A DNA stretch of 64,000 bases from an uncultured Bacteroidales bacterium (GCA_902779085.1 CACYZY010000001.1:124001-188000), one strand, 5' to 3'. Shown: positions 41,514-52,567, counted from the stretch's first letter. Notes: generated by a model not told the origin, from the letters alone. Made by a program: numbers and translations.

Positions 41514-43916
41514 TCACTTCATCAGGATGGTCTTGGTCGTTGGATCTACGCCTTCACCTGTGACTGTAATCTTTACATTGCCTGGCTTCAATGAACGTAC
41601 TACGGCTTGCGACTGTCCATAGTGGGTAGGATATACGCCATCAAGAAAGGCTGCTTCAGTAATTAACGTCTGACTGCCATATCCTAGAAGTTCACCACCT
41701 TCAACGCTGACAGTAAGTGTACGGTCGACTTTTGACTCAACAATGCCATTCTCACCTACAAGATTGATGTTGATGAAGGCCAACTCACCACTCTTGTAGT
41801 TGTCCTTCTCAGGCTCGATGCTGATACCTACCTTGCCCGTAGCAGAAGTCAGTGTCTGTTCATATTGTTTGCCATTTGCATCGGTGGCTACAGCCTTCAG
41901 CGTGCCTGGTTCGTAGGTAACATTTTCGAATGAAACTGCATAGTCCTTAACTTTCTGTTCACCAATGAGTTTTTCATTCACATATAATGCTACCTTCTGA
42001 GCTGCAGTAAATACCTCTACGGTGGTGGACATACCCTCACAACCTTGCCAACTCCATGATGGAATGCTGTTAGTTCCACGCCACATAGACTTCACTAAGT
42101 TCTCTTTGTGGATAGGGCGAACAGCAATGTTAGGTTCTACTTGCTTTGTCCAAATAGCCTTAGCCCAGAAAGCTTCTCCTGTAGGGTTGCCAATCAGGTC
42201 GATGGCACCACCACCAAAGAGTTTCCAAGGGTAAGTCTTGTTGGCAAAGTCGGGATCGTTGGAGTAATACCAAGCACCTAAACCAATCTCACCAATATAA
42301 TCTAATGCAGTCCACATGAAGTCCCCCACCACATAAGGCATTTCTTCCACCATAGCCCAGTTCTTGGCCAAGTCTTGTGGATATGTCTCTGAACCGACTA
42401 CTACTCTGTTTGGATGTGCGGTGCCTTCTATTGGATAGCGAACACTTGCATAGTTGTAGCCTGCAATGTCTAATGCATCGAGCACAGGAGTCGTAGCTTC
42501 GTCGAAAGCGGGTTGGAGTGTCGCCATTGACATCTGCTCACTGGAGTTTGTCATCATCATGTTATACTGCTCACTGGTAATCTGCTGTCCGCCACCCATC
42601 ATAGCAGAGTTAGACTGCTGGAAGATGTTCACGCCCATCTTTGTCAGACCGATAATCATCAGGTTGATGCCAGCTGTAACTGGACGTGAGTTATCTGCTT
42701 GGTGCAGGCGATTAATCAGTTCCTTAGCCAAAGCTACACCCTTCTCTTCAGCAGGTTCACCCACCTCGTTACCTATACTATACATGATGACTGATGGATG
42801 GTTAAAGTCTTTCTTAACGAAATGGCGAATGTCCTCCACGTAGTTATCATAGAAGTCTTTTGAATAGTCAAACTCAGTCTTGGTGATATACCACATGTCC
42901 CACAACTCATCCATCACGTACATACCCAACTCATCGCAAGCTTTCAGCATGGCCTCTGACAATGGGTTGTGTGATGAACGGATGGCATTGAAACCATATT
43001 TTTTTAGCAAAGCTACCTTGCGGTAAGCTGCATCTTCGTATTCTGCAGCACCCAGGATGCCATTATCGTGATGGATGCATCCGCCTTGCAGCAACACATC
43101 TTTGCCATTCACTTTCAGACCCTGTGTACTCCAAGTGATTTCGCGAATGCCAAAGGGCTTCTCTTGCTTCTCTATGGTTTTGCCATTTTGCTTGAGTTCC
43201 ACCACTGCTTTATATAAATAAGGAGATTCTGCACTCCATAAGTTGGCGTTATCAATGTTCAGTTCCACATTATCGCCTTCAGCAGAAACAATCTGTTTGT
43301 TGCCGTCGTAGATGCTGACACTTACCTCACCACCTTGGTGCAAGGTTTCTACTTTCACCTTGGCTGGGGCAATTGAAAGTGTACTTACTTTCACCTGCTC
43401 AATGTAGTCCATTTCCTGGGCCAAGAGGTGCAGAGGACGATAGATGCCAGCACCAGAGTACCAACGACTGTTGGGCATCTGAGAGTTGTCCACATCCACA
43501 CGGATAGTGTTCTCGCCAGCCACCAGTAAGCCGTCCAAACATACATCAAAAGGCATGTAGCCATATTTGTAGCCACCTGCCTCCTGGCCATTTACAAACA
43601 CCTTACTGTTGCGATATACACCTTCGAAAGCCAGAGTGACATGTTTCTGTAGCAACGAAGCGTCTGCAGTAAATGTCTTTTCATAGTGATACACATTGCC
43701 AGGATAAAAACCGTTATGACGACCTTCCTTCACATCGGCAGAACGAGTTTCAGTCTGCATGGCATCGTGTGGTAGGTTTACCACTTGCTTGTTTGGTTGG
43801 GTGTCGCCCCAGAACTGCCAGTTTTGGTTAAAGTCAGCTTGCTCATTAGTGGTGCAAGCGCAGAGTGCGGTCATCGATGCAACCGCCATAGTCTTCATGA
43901 TGTTTGTTTTTTTCAT
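41514..43916 (-). CDS. Glycoside hydrolase family 2 lipoprotein (beta-galactosidase-like)
   Basis: 800 residues. Lipobox ALCAC puts the lipidated cysteine at about C21. Domains in order: sugar-binding jelly roll (about 25-175; FYPGNVYHYEKTF), immunoglobulin-like domain, the TIM barrel (from about 260; AIRSSHNPLSEAMLKACDELG), a DUF4982-like domain and a C-terminal Ig-like domain. Acid/base is E384 in YSIGNE and the nucleophile is E510 in VVGSE, so it looks active. Probable substrates are terminal beta-galactosides, but related GH2 subgroups differ. Last gene of a leftward carbohydrate set; its own promoter lies at 43946. Confidence 0.88.
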   Translation of the reverse strand: MKKTNIMKTMAVASMTALCACTTNEQADFNQNWQFWGDTQPNKQVVNLPHDAMQTETRSADVKEGRHNGFYPGNVYHYEKTFTADASLLQKHVTLAFEGVYRNSKVFVNGQEAGGYKYGYMPFDVCLDGLLVAGENTIRVDVDNSQMPNSRWYSGAGIYRPLHLLAQEMDYIEQVKVSTLSIAPAKVKVETLHQGGEVSVSIYDGNKQIVSAEGDNVELNIDNANLWSAESPYLYKAVVELKQNGKTIEKQEKPFGIREITWSTQGLKVNGKDVLLQGGCIHHDNGILGAAEYEDAAYRKVALLKKYGFNAIRSSHNPLSEAMLKACDELGMYVMDELWDMWYITKTEFDYSKDFYDNYVEDIRHFVKKDFNHPSVIMYSIGNEVGEPAEEKGVALAKELINRLHQADNSRPVTAGINLMIIGLTKMGVNIFQQSNSAMMGGGQQITSEQYNMMMTNSSEQMSMATLQPAFDEATTPVLDALDIAGYNYASVRYPIEGTAHPNRVVVGSETYPQDLAKNWAMVEEMPYVVGDFMWTALDYIGEIGLGAWYYSNDPDFANKTYPWKLFGGGAIDLIGNPTGEAFWAKAIWTKQVEPNIAVRPIHKENLVKSMWRGTNSIPSWSWQGCEGMSTTVEVFTAAQKVALYVNEKLIGEQKVKDYAVSFENVTYEPGTLKAVATDANGKQYEQTLTSATGKVGISIEPEKDNYKSGELAFININLVGENGIVESKVDRTLTVSVEGGELLGYGSQTLITEAAFLDGVYPTHYGQSQAVVRSLKPGNVKITVTGEGVDPTTKTILMK

Positions 43917-43945
43917 TGATTGTTAAATTACTATTATTCTGGATG

Positions 43946-43980
43946 CAAAATTAGTACTTTAAGGACAACTAGAGGTGTCC
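43946..43980 (-). promoter_or_regulatory. GH2 promoter with a dyad over the -33 region
   Basis: Minus strand -7 is TAATTTTG (43946-43953, exact). A dyad GGACA, 8 bases, TGTCC (43963-43980) covers the expected -33 position and may be an operator. Confidence 0.5.
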
Positions 43981-44010
43981 GAAAAGTAAACAAATCCGCT
44001 TTATAATACC

Positions 44011-45201
<1,191 letters not shown>

Positions 45202-45208
45202 TTAATAA

Positions 45209-47194
45209 TTATATAGGTAAATACTCCACAAATGCCTCCATCGCCTCATAGCAAGCCAGTCCTAGCTTGTCATAGATGCCTGCGGTATTGCGGTTGCGGT
45301 CTTCGCTGCGTTGCCAGAACAATCGTTCGTCGTTGCCTAGGAATGGAGCCGACTCCATCTGGCTCTGGTGGCGCAATATTGAGTTGCGCTTGGCTCTCAG
45401 TTCTTCTGGGCTGATAGGCACTGCCATCTCTATGTCCTCAATTTCCCATTCCGCCCACGCACCACGATACATCCAGATGCGGCATTCCTTCAGCCAGGTC
45501 GAATTGGCCTCTTTCTCCAGATCGATAGCTGCCAGTACGGCATTGGTACATACACGGTGGGTACCGTGTGGGTCTGCCAAGTCACCTGCCACGAATATCT
45601 GATGAGGCTCAACCTCCTGTAACAGTTGCTGTACTATCCTCACATCTTCTTCGCCCAAAGGGTTCTTCTGAATCTTGCCCGTTTCATAGAAAGGCAAATC
45701 CAGGAAATGCACTCTATTGAGGGGGATGTTGTTGTAGGTACAAGCCGTACGTGCTTCACCTCTACGAATTAATCCTTTGATGGTCAAAATGTCGTGGGTA
45801 TCTATGTCACCATCTTTTTTCTCTTTCAAGAAGGTCTTAATTTCTTTGTATTTCTTTTTGATTACCTCGTCCTGATTGGCATTAAACAGTTGGTTGAAAC
45901 CATTGATAAAGTGCAGGAATCGAGTTACCTCTTCATCACCTACGGCTATATTGCCACTGGTTTGGTATGCCACATGCACCTCATGTCCCTGTTCCACCAA
46001 TCTGCGGATGGTACCACCCATTGAAATCACATCATCATCGGGATGAGGCGAAAAAACCAATACCCTTTTTGGATAGGGTAGAGCACGCTCTGGGCGATAT
46101 GTATCATCAGCATTGGGCTTGCCTCCTGGCCATCCGGTGATGGTGTGTTGCAGGTCATTGAAGATTTTGATGTTAACGTTATAAGCAGAACCATAGATAG
46201 CCAATAGTTCACTTAGTCCGTTTTCATTGTAATCCTTGTTAGTAAGTTTTAGGATGGGCTTGCCTGTTTGTTGGCAAAGCCAAACAATGGCACTACGAAT
46301 CAGCTTGTCGGTCCATTCGCATGAAGTTACTAGCCAAGGGTGATGTATGCGAGTAAGGAACGTTGCAGCAGATAAGTCCACCACCACTTGCACATTATTG
46401 TGCATTTGAAGGAAAGAAGCAGGTATGTTGTCTGTCATTTTACCCTCCACACAGGCTTTTACCATCTTTGCTTTGTCTTCGCCCCACGCCATGAGGTAAA
46501 TCTTTTTTGATGACAGGATGGTGTGGATACCCATGGTGATGGAACTAACAGGAGGATTGTTGCCAAAAGAACGTGCAGCTTCAGAACGCGACTCGGCATC
46601 CAACAAAATAAGTCGTGTGGTGGAGTTGATGCGCGAACCTGGTTCGTTAAAAGCGATGTTACCTAAACGTCCTATGCCCAGCAAGCAGATGTCTATGCCT
46701 CCTGCTTCTACAATCTTGCGTTCATAATCCTCACAAAAACTGAAGATGTCATTTTGATTGAGGGTGCCAGGAGGTGAGAAGATACGAGCAGGGTCAATAT
46801 CCACCTGGTCAAGTAGCATTTCTTTCAAAGCTTTGAGATTGCTGAATACAGTATCTTCAGCCAAAGGATAGAACTCATACAGGTTGAACACGATTACGTT
46901 GCGGAAACTCAGCCCTTCCTCACGATGGAGACGCACCAACTCGGCATATAACTGCCTGGGGGTTGCCCCACCAGTGAGTACCATCACACATGGTTTATAG
47001 GCAGCTTCTTTCTGCCTGATGGTATCAGCTATTTCATGCGCTAATTGCTTGGCTGCCTCATCTGCATTCTCATAGATTGAGGTAGGTAACTTTTCCAAAC
47101 GCGTCAGCTTCGATTGCTCAAAAGCATTCGTAGGCTTATAATAGCGCACATTTACATGATTCAACGTAATCTGTGACGTAAGGTTTGTTCTCAT
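45209..47194 (-). CDS. Fusion of a NagB-like domain and a PIG-L deacetylase domain
   Basis: 661 residues. Residues about 40-300 match glucosamine-6-phosphate deaminase/SugI folds, but key residues differ: the usual N-x-D-E-Y reads FNLYEF, and GxDGHIAFNEP reads GIGRLGNIAFNEPGS, so the equivalents of NagB D72, D141 and H143 are Tyr, Leu and Asn. Deaminase activity is therefore doubtful. Residues about 375-640 are a PIG-L/LmbE metal-dependent deacetylase with SPHPDDDVISMGG and DPHGTH metal ligands, which looks intact. I recall this fusion and these substitutions as family-wide in Bacteroides. Cytoplasmic. A role in amino-sugar use is an inference from the domains and the surrounding sugar genes. 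Confidence 0.85.
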   Translation of the reverse strand: MRTNLTSQITLNHVNVRYYKPTNAFEQSKLTRLEKLPTSIYENADEAAKQLAHEIADTIRQKEAAYKPCVMVLTGGATPRQLYAELVRLHREEGLSFRNVIVFNLYEFYPLAEDTVFSNLKALKEMLLDQVDIDPARIFSPPGTLNQNDIFSFCEDYERKIVEAGGIDICLLGIGRLGNIAFNEPGSRINSTTRLILLDAESRSEAARSFGNNPPVSSITMGIHTILSSKKIYLMAWGEDKAKMVKACVEGKMTDNIPASFLQMHNNVQVVVDLSAATFLTRIHHPWLVTSCEWTDKLIRSAIVWLCQQTGKPILKLTNKDYNENGLSELLAIYGSAYNVNIKIFNDLQHTITGWPGGKPNADDTYRPERALPYPKRVLVFSPHPDDDVISMGGTIRRLVEQGHEVHVAYQTSGNIAVGDEEVTRFLHFINGFNQLFNANQDEVIKKKYKEIKTFLKEKKDGDIDTHDILTIKGLIRRGEARTACTYNNIPLNRVHFLDLPFYETGKIQKNPLGEEDVRIVQQLLQEVEPHQIFVAGDLADPHGTHRVCTNAVLAAIDLEKEANSTWLKECRIWMYRGAWAEWEIEDIEMAVPISPEELRAKRNSILRHQSQMESAPFLGNDERLFWQRSEDRNRNTAGIYDKLGLACYEAMEAFVEYLPI

Positions 47195-47262
47195 AATACA
47201 AAAACAATTAAAATCCTGTTACACATATAAGGTATCAATAGTGTATGGAGTAGGGCAAAATG

Positions 47263-47289
47263 AAGCAAGGAGGGGAAACCTCCTTGCTT
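47263..47289 (-). terminator. Terminator after the 47296 esterase gene
   Basis: AAGCAAGGAGG pairs with CCTCCTTGCTT (11 bp, 5-base loop), immediately after the leftward esterase gene. It is followed by a modest T-rich stretch on the minus strand. Confidence 0.75.
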
Positions 47290-47295
47290 TGTGTT

Positions 47296-48402
47296 TTATT
47301 TGAACAATAATGGAGCAAAGTCATGCAGGTTGTGACGCCATACGTGCCAGGTATGACCACCAGGCATGGAAGAGTACTCGTGCTTTACACCTGCCTTGGT
47401 GAATGCTTCGCGAGTAGCAATACAATTCTGGTAAGCGATGTCTTCTTCACCACCCATATAGAACTTGTAAATCTTGAAGCTCTTGTTCATGTCAGCTGCA
47501 TGCTCTTTCAAATAAGGCTCCCACTTAGCGTAGAGATCTTTGCTGGTAGTAAACCAACCCGTACTCAATGGGAATACATATGCAAAGCTGTTGTAGTGTA
47601 ACAATGAAACATTCAGGGTTTCCAAACCACCCATTGACAAACCTGCCAAAGCGCGGTGATCTTTGTCGGTATAAACATTGTAATGAGATTCTACATAAGG
47701 AATCAAATCGTTCATCATATCATCGGTGAACAAATCGGTGTTCATACTACCGTTAGGCATTACAACTACCATTGGTACCATCTTGCCTTCTGCTAACAGG
47801 TTGTCCAGAATATTGCCTGCACTACCCACATTAGGCCAAGCATAGTCGTTGTCGCCACCACCATGAATCAGGTATAGCACAGGCAGTTTCTGGTTACCCT
47901 TCTCATAGCCGGCAGGTGTCCAGACGTGGCAACGGCGGGTGTTGTTGAATGTAGAAGATTTGTAGTACACTGTTGCTACAGCGCCATGAGGCACATTTTC
48001 TTTCATTGACCAGAATCCATCGCCCTCTGGATCTATGTTCACTACAGCTGTCAGATCAGCAGTAGCAGCTGCCTTTGGGTCATTAACACGTACGCCATCC
48101 ACTACAAAGTTATAGCGATAAGTACCACCATTGGGGTTCACAGTATTGGCTTTAGCTTCCCATACGCCGTTGGCCTGCTTTACAAACTTAGGAGCTGGAA
48201 TGATATCCCCATAGCCAGCGAGGTCGCCACCTAAAGTAACGGTTTTAGCTCCTGGCGCATAAATTCGGAAAGTAACGCTCTTGTCGGCGTTCACAGTAAC
48301 AGACTTCAGCGTATCGTTAGGAGTCGGGGTACGCTGTGGAAATTGTGCATTGGCCATCATGCCTACGCATGACATAACCATCAATGCAAATACTTTTTTC
48401 AT
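47296..48402 (-). CDS. Exported esterase with N-terminal E-set domain, paralogue of 44011-45180
   Basis: 368 residues. Signal peptide 1-19 (ends ANAQF). E-set domain at about 30-120 (VTLGGDLAGYGDIIPAPKF, YRYNFVVDGVRV). Catalytic domain with LYLIHGGGDNDYAW, nucleophile elbow LAGLSMGGLE and terminal GGHTWHVWRHNLHDFAPLLF, ending with the same LLFK as its paralogue. A CE1-like acetyl or feruloyl esterase is likely. It follows GH127 by 13 bases, so both are made together; removal of acyl groups would expose arabinosyl side chains to GH127. Confidence 0.88.
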   Translation of the reverse strand: MKKVFALMVMSCVGMMANAQFPQRTPTPNDTLKSVTVNADKSVTFRIYAPGAKTVTLGGDLAGYGDIIPAPKFVKQANGVWEAKANTVNPNGGTYRYNFVVDGVRVNDPKAAATADLTAVVNIDPEGDGFWSMKENVPHGAVATVYYKSSTFNNTRRCHVWTPAGYEKGNQKLPVLYLIHGGGDNDYAWPNVGSAGNILDNLLAEGKMVPMVVVMPNGSMNTDLFTDDMMNDLIPYVESHYNVYTDKDHRALAGLSMGGLETLNVSLLHYNSFAYVFPLSTGWFTTSKDLYAKWEPYLKEHAADMNKSFKIYKFYMGGEEDIAYQNCIATREAFTKAGVKHEYSSMPGGHTWHVWRHNLHDFAPLLFK

Positions 48403-48415
48403 GTTCTTATAGTTT

Positions 48416-50272
48416 TTAGTTAATATAATCCAGCCAAACTTTCATGCGCCCAGCCTCGCGGTTATCCCACGCATAATATGGAATGAGGGAGAACGAAGTA
48501 TTGCCAGTCTGCACCTGAATTTGCTCGATGCCATTCAGCAGGTTGGCATTGTAGGATTCAGCGAACTGGGAGTTATTGTTTAGTTCCATTTTGTCGTAGC
48601 TCTGCTTATTGTCCACCTCTTCAGCACAGAACACCAACGGTCCACGCATCACGGCACGCTTGCCCTCATCGGCCTTTACACGTGGATCGGCAGCTACCAT
48701 CTTGGTTTCTACTGCCATGTTGAGGCTGATTTCTTCACCTGCTTTCCAATTGCGGTTCAGCGCAGCATAACCTTTTTCAATAGATGCTTTGACTTCTTTA
48801 CCATTGACTTGAAGTTGATAACTAGTAGTCCATTCGGGGATACGCAGGCGGATTTCGCCATTGTAGCTCTTGTTAATTGTCATTTTTACCTCTCCACCCC
48901 AAGGCATATTAGTCTGTATGCTTACAGGAATGTCACCTTGGGAGGTAGGTAGTACTGCTTCGTTACCAATATACAGGTTTACCCAAATAATATCCTTGCT
49001 TAAGCCATAGATGTAGTTACCTATGGAAGGAATGAATCGTGATACCTGACTTGGACAGCAAGCGCAGCCGTACCACGCCTGACGGTGATGGTCGCCTTTC
49101 GACTCTAATGGATTAACGTAAAAGAATCTGTCGCCTTCGGCAGAGATGCCTGCCAACACACCGTTATATAATGAACGCTCAAGGACGTCAATGTATTTGG
49201 TGTTGCCTGTAAACTGATTCATGCGCCAGTTCCAAAGTACCATACCAACAGATGCACAAGTTTCGCAATAGGCTTCCAGATTCGGCAAATCGTAATCTTC
49301 GGTGAAACCTTCGTTGTCGGCACTTGAGCCGATGCCGCCAGTGATATACATATTGCGGAGCACTACATCATCCCATAAACGATGCAGGGCTGCTATATAG
49401 GCAGTATCACCCTTCAAGGCTGCTACATCTGCCATACCGCAATACAGATACATGCTACGTACGGCATGGCCAGTAATACTGCTCATTTCCTTTACAGGCA
49501 TATTGTCTTGGAAATAGTCTGCGTTCCAATCACCATTGCCACCTGTGGACCCATAACCGTGACCTCTTTCATTCAAAAGCCAGTCGGAGAAATCCAGGTA
49601 TTCCTGCTTGCCTGTCACTTGATACAGTTTCACCAAAGCCAACTCAATCTCTTCATGACCAGGTACCCAATGGCGTTTACCAGGACCAAAGATACTCATC
49701 ATGTGTTGGGCCATTTTTTCGCTCACGTCTAATAGCTTGCGCTTGCCCGTAGCTTTGTAGTAGGCTACAGCAGCCTCCATCATGTGCCCCGCACAATACA
49801 TCTCATGCTTCACCATGTTAGTCCAACGGTTCTCCAAACCTGTCAAAGTGTAGTAGGTGTTGATATAACCGTCTGGCTCTTGAGCAGCAGCAAATTTATC
49901 AATCCACTCATCGGCTTTCTGTTCCAAAGCAGGGTCGGGGTTGTTTACTAGCGTATAGGCAATGCCTTCCAAAGCTTTATACACGTCAGAGTCATCGAAG
50001 TAGATACCAGAGTGCTCACCTTGCCTCTTAGCGGCGTTCTCAAAGTTCTGTATGCGACCTGTTTGGTTTTCTATCTGGTCAATGCACACAGGTATAGTAG
50101 CTGTTACATGCTTCTGCAAGATGGTTGACCAGAAACTATCGTTGATTTTTACATGTGAGAAATCTACGGCCTCTATCATTTTCAGTGAGGCATTTTCCTC
50201 TGTTGGACTCTTCTGTTGACAAGCGGATAAAGTTGTCAGCAATAAAACTATGGCAACAAAACTGTTTTTCAT
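48416..50272 (-). CDS. Glycoside hydrolase family 127 lipoprotein (beta-L-arabinofuranosidase type)
   Basis: 618 residues. Lipobox TLSAC gives C18. The (alpha/alpha)6 barrel carries the residues known from HypBA1: E321 (acid/base), E337 and C339 in the YCETCAS segment, and C405/C406 in YGCACCPS, which bind zinc and supply the cysteine nucleophile. All are present, so it should be active. GH127 releases beta-L-arabinofuranose, and relatives accept other pentoses or galactofuranose. First gene of a leftward unit with an exact promoter at 50296-50326, divergent from the esterase/GH5 unit. Confidence 0.92.
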   Translation of the reverse strand: MKNSFVAIVLLLTTLSACQQKSPTEENASLKMIEAVDFSHVKINDSFWSTILQKHVTATIPVCIDQIENQTGRIQNFENAAKRQGEHSGIYFDDSDVYKALEGIAYTLVNNPDPALEQKADEWIDKFAAAQEPDGYINTYYTLTGLENRWTNMVKHEMYCAGHMMEAAVAYYKATGKRKLLDVSEKMAQHMMSIFGPGKRHWVPGHEEIELALVKLYQVTGKQEYLDFSDWLLNERGHGYGSTGGNGDWNADYFQDNMPVKEMSSITGHAVRSMYLYCGMADVAALKGDTAYIAALHRLWDDVVLRNMYITGGIGSSADNEGFTEDYDLPNLEAYCETCASVGMVLWNWRMNQFTGNTKYIDVLERSLYNGVLAGISAEGDRFFYVNPLESKGDHHRQAWYGCACCPSQVSRFIPSIGNYIYGLSKDIIWVNLYIGNEAVLPTSQGDIPVSIQTNMPWGGEVKMTINKSYNGEIRLRIPEWTTSYQLQVNGKEVKASIEKGYAALNRNWKAGEEISLNMAVETKMVAADPRVKADEGKRAVMRGPLVFCAEEVDNKQSYDKMELNNNSQFAESYNANLLNGIEQIQVQTGNTSFSLIPYYAWDNREAGRMKVWLDYIN

Positions 50273-50295
50273 TTCGCTTAAGGTTATTTACTCTA

Positions 50296-50326
50296 CAAAG
50301 TTATATTATTCCTATTTATTGTCAAA
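50296..50326 (-). promoter_or_regulatory. Promoter of the GH127 unit
   Basis: Minus strand: TTTG (50323-50326), 19 bases, TAACTTTG (50296-50303), a full match, 24 bases before the GH127 ATG. Confidence 0.75.
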
Positions 50327-50345
50327 ATGTTTATTTGAAAATGAT

Positions 50346-50353
50346 TATCTTTG
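50346..50353 (+). promoter_or_regulatory. -7 box of the rightward esterase/GH5 unit
   Basis: TATCTTTG, exact TAnnTTTG. Transcription would start near 50360, which favours the ATG at 50379 over 50358. Confidence 0.6.
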
Positions 50354-50378
50354 CCATATGAATAAACTCAATAATAAT

Positions 50379-51362
50379 ATGAAAAAAACGCTGACATTAA
50401 TGTTGATGGTGGCTATGCTGATAAGTTGTGGCCAAGGAGCAGATACCAAGAACACGCAAGATGACCAACTCGCATCAGCGATGAACGCTGCAGGATTGGG
50501 AAATGCTCCTAAGATGGAGCCAATAGAGGTGTTGAACTTATATGAGGGCAAGGCTCCTGGCTCTGAGTCTTGGACGAATGTGGAGGCCCCTACAGATGAG
50601 TCGGGGGATATTCTTTTCAATATATCTACACCTACACTGGCTGTTTATTTGCCTGACCCATCAGTTGCCACAGGTTCCGCTATGGTGGTATGCCCGGGTG
50701 GCGGTTTTCATCAGCTTTCCTACGTGTACGAGGGAACTAAGGTGGCTGAGGAACTCTGCATGCGTGGTATCGCTGCCTTTGTACTGAAATATCGCACTCA
50801 TCCTATTGGTGATGAGAATGCTGATGGTAAAGTTGACGCACAGGATCTGTTGATAAAGTCGAATAAGGTGATGGGCTCGCTGACTCGTGAGAGTGCTACG
50901 GCTGCCTGTCTGAGTATGGAATATACCCACTTGGCTTTCCAAGATGCCGACCGTGCCATCAGTTTGGTTCGCCAGCATGCTGCAAAGTGGGGTGTCAACC
51001 CTGATAAGATTGGAATTGTTGGATTTTCGGCAGGAGCCGTTACTTCTATGCATCAGGTGTTGGAGCACTCTGAGGCTGGCAAGCCCAACTTTGGTGGTAT
51101 CATTTATGGTGGATGGACACATGATGTGAAGGCCCCAGCTGATGCTGTTCCTGTGTTCCTTTGTGCTCCTGTCAATGATATCTTCTATCCCGAAGAAAGC
51201 TTTGATGTCTATATGGCATGGAGAGAAGCCAAGATGCCAGTGGAGCTGCATTATTATTCTGATTCCCAACATGGTTTTGGAGCATTTCCTATGGGCAAGT
51301 CATCTGATATGTGGATAGACGAGATGGTGAATTTCATGCGTGATATAGAGTTTGTAAAATGA
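50379..51362 (+). CDS. Alpha/beta hydrolase lipoprotein (acetylxylan-esterase-like)
   Basis: 327 residues from the start chosen. The signal MKKTLTLMLMVAMLISC has a lipobox ending at C17. The hydrolase fold shows AMVVCPGGGFHQLSYVYEG (oxyanion region), GIVGFSAGAVTS (nucleophile Ser in G-F-S-A-G), VPVFLCAPVNDIFYP (Asp) and YSDSQHGFGAF (His). This pattern fits the BD-FAE/Axe2-like esterases of plant cell wall clusters. A longer frame opens at 50250 but its start lies upstream of the promoter. The ATGA overlap with the next gene indicates co-translation with the GH5-like enzyme. Confidence 0.87.
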   Translation: MKKTLTLMLMVAMLISCGQGADTKNTQDDQLASAMNAAGLGNAPKMEPIEVLNLYEGKAPGSESWTNVEAPTDESGDILFNISTPTLAVYLPDPSVATGSAMVVCPGGGFHQLSYVYEGTKVAEELCMRGIAAFVLKYRTHPIGDENADGKVDAQDLLIKSNKVMGSLTRESATAACLSMEYTHLAFQDADRAISLVRQHAAKWGVNPDKIGIVGFSAGAVTSMHQVLEHSEAGKPNFGGIIYGGWTHDVKAPADAVPVFLCAPVNDIFYPEESFDVYMAWREAKMPVELHYYSDSQHGFGAFPMGKSSDMWIDEMVNFMRDIEFVK

Positions 51363-52567
51363 AAAAGTTTTTGTACATATTGACTGCTATCTGTTTCTGT
51401 TGCTGCACAAATAATCAGCAAGAGCAGGTGTTTCATCCCCGTGCCATCACTATGTGGGACTTCTCTTGGTTGGAACGCCGCTGGCCAGGGGCAGGGTTTG
51501 AAGACTGGGGTTTGGCGCTCGATGAACTCACAGAGCGTGGCTACAATGCCGTGCGCATAGAGGCATACCCCCATCTCGTCGGTGTGGACCCAACGAAAGA
51601 GTGGGTACTTGATGAGGTGTGGAACCAGCAGGACTGGGGCAGTCCTGACCGTATCAAGGTACAGGTACAGCCAGCTCTTAATGAGTTTATCCGCAAGTGT
51701 GGTGAACGTGATATCAGGATAGGGCTCTCTTCGTGGTACCGCACCGATACCACCCATCAGGAGATGACCATCACCACGCCAGAGATTATGGCGGAGCGCT
51801 GGATCAATACCCTAAAAACTATCGACGATGCTGGGTTGTTGGACAATATCCTTTATGTTGATTTGTGTAATGAGTGGCCGGGCAACATCTGGGCTCCCTT
51901 CTTCAATGCTCAGTATCCTAAAGTGTATTGGGGACAGTGGGATGCACCTGAATCTATGGAATGGATGAAGAAAGCCATTGCCTTGGTACGTGAAGCATAT
52001 CCCGACCTGCCTTTGGTGTTCTCTACCGACTCTCAGGATCTTTGGCGTTTTGACAATGACTTGAGCTATTTCGATTTGGTGGAGCATCACATTTGGATGG
52101 CCAACCAAAAGCAGGGTGAGTTCCTAAAGGCCATCGACTATAAGAACGGCCGTTTTGATCCTCAGGCTTATAAAAATGTGCAAGCCAATGCTGAGCGTGT
52201 CTATCGCGAGAAATCCGATTATTGGAATAACCTCTTACTCAACCAGATCAACGAAACGGCAGCAGTGGCAAAGCGCATAGGTAAGCCCCTTATCACCACT
52301 GAGTGTTGGGGCATCATTGATTACAAAGACTGGCCCATGCTTAATTGGGATTGGGTAAAGGATCTTTGCGAGATGGGAGTGAAGGAGGCAGCTGCCACAG
52401 GTCAGTGGGTAGGCATTGCCACCAGCAACTTCTGTGCTCCTCAGTTTGTAGGTATGTGGCGTGACATTGAATGGCACCGTCGCCTCACTACCCTTATCAA
52501 GTCATCACCCATCAACCCAGAGCTACTGAAGAGTGAAGAGGCGCAGAAGCTCTTGAAGCGGTTGTAG
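51359..52567 (+). CDS. Cellulase-like glycosidase (GH5-type TIM barrel), lipoprotein
   Basis: 402 residues. Signal with cysteines at CFCCC (lipidation at one of them). TIM-barrel glycosidase: TMWDFSWLERRWPG at the first strand, YVDLCNEWPG holding the predicted acid/base Glu after Asn, and PLITTECWG the nucleophile Glu. It belongs to the cellulase-like GH5-clan group seen in Bacteroidetes; the exact substrate (beta-glucan, mannan or another) cannot be assigned. Overlaps the upstream esterase by four bases. The regulator gene follows after 135 bases with its own promoter. Confidence 0.82.
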   Translation: MKKFLYILTAICFCCCTNNQQEQVFHPRAITMWDFSWLERRWPGAGFEDWGLALDELTERGYNAVRIEAYPHLVGVDPTKEWVLDEVWNQQDWGSPDRIKVQVQPALNEFIRKCGERDIRIGLSSWYRTDTTHQEMTITTPEIMAERWINTLKTIDDAGLLDNILYVDLCNEWPGNIWAPFFNAQYPKVYWGQWDAPESMEWMKKAIALVREAYPDLPLVFSTDSQDLWRFDNDLSYFDLVEHHIWMANQKQGEFLKAIDYKNGRFDPQAYKNVQANAERVYREKSDYWNNLLLNQINETAAVAKRIGKPLITTECWGIIDYKDWPMLNWDWVKDLCEMGVKEAAATGQWVGIATSNFCAPQFVGMWRDIEWHRRLTTLIKSSPINPELLKSEEAQKLLKRL

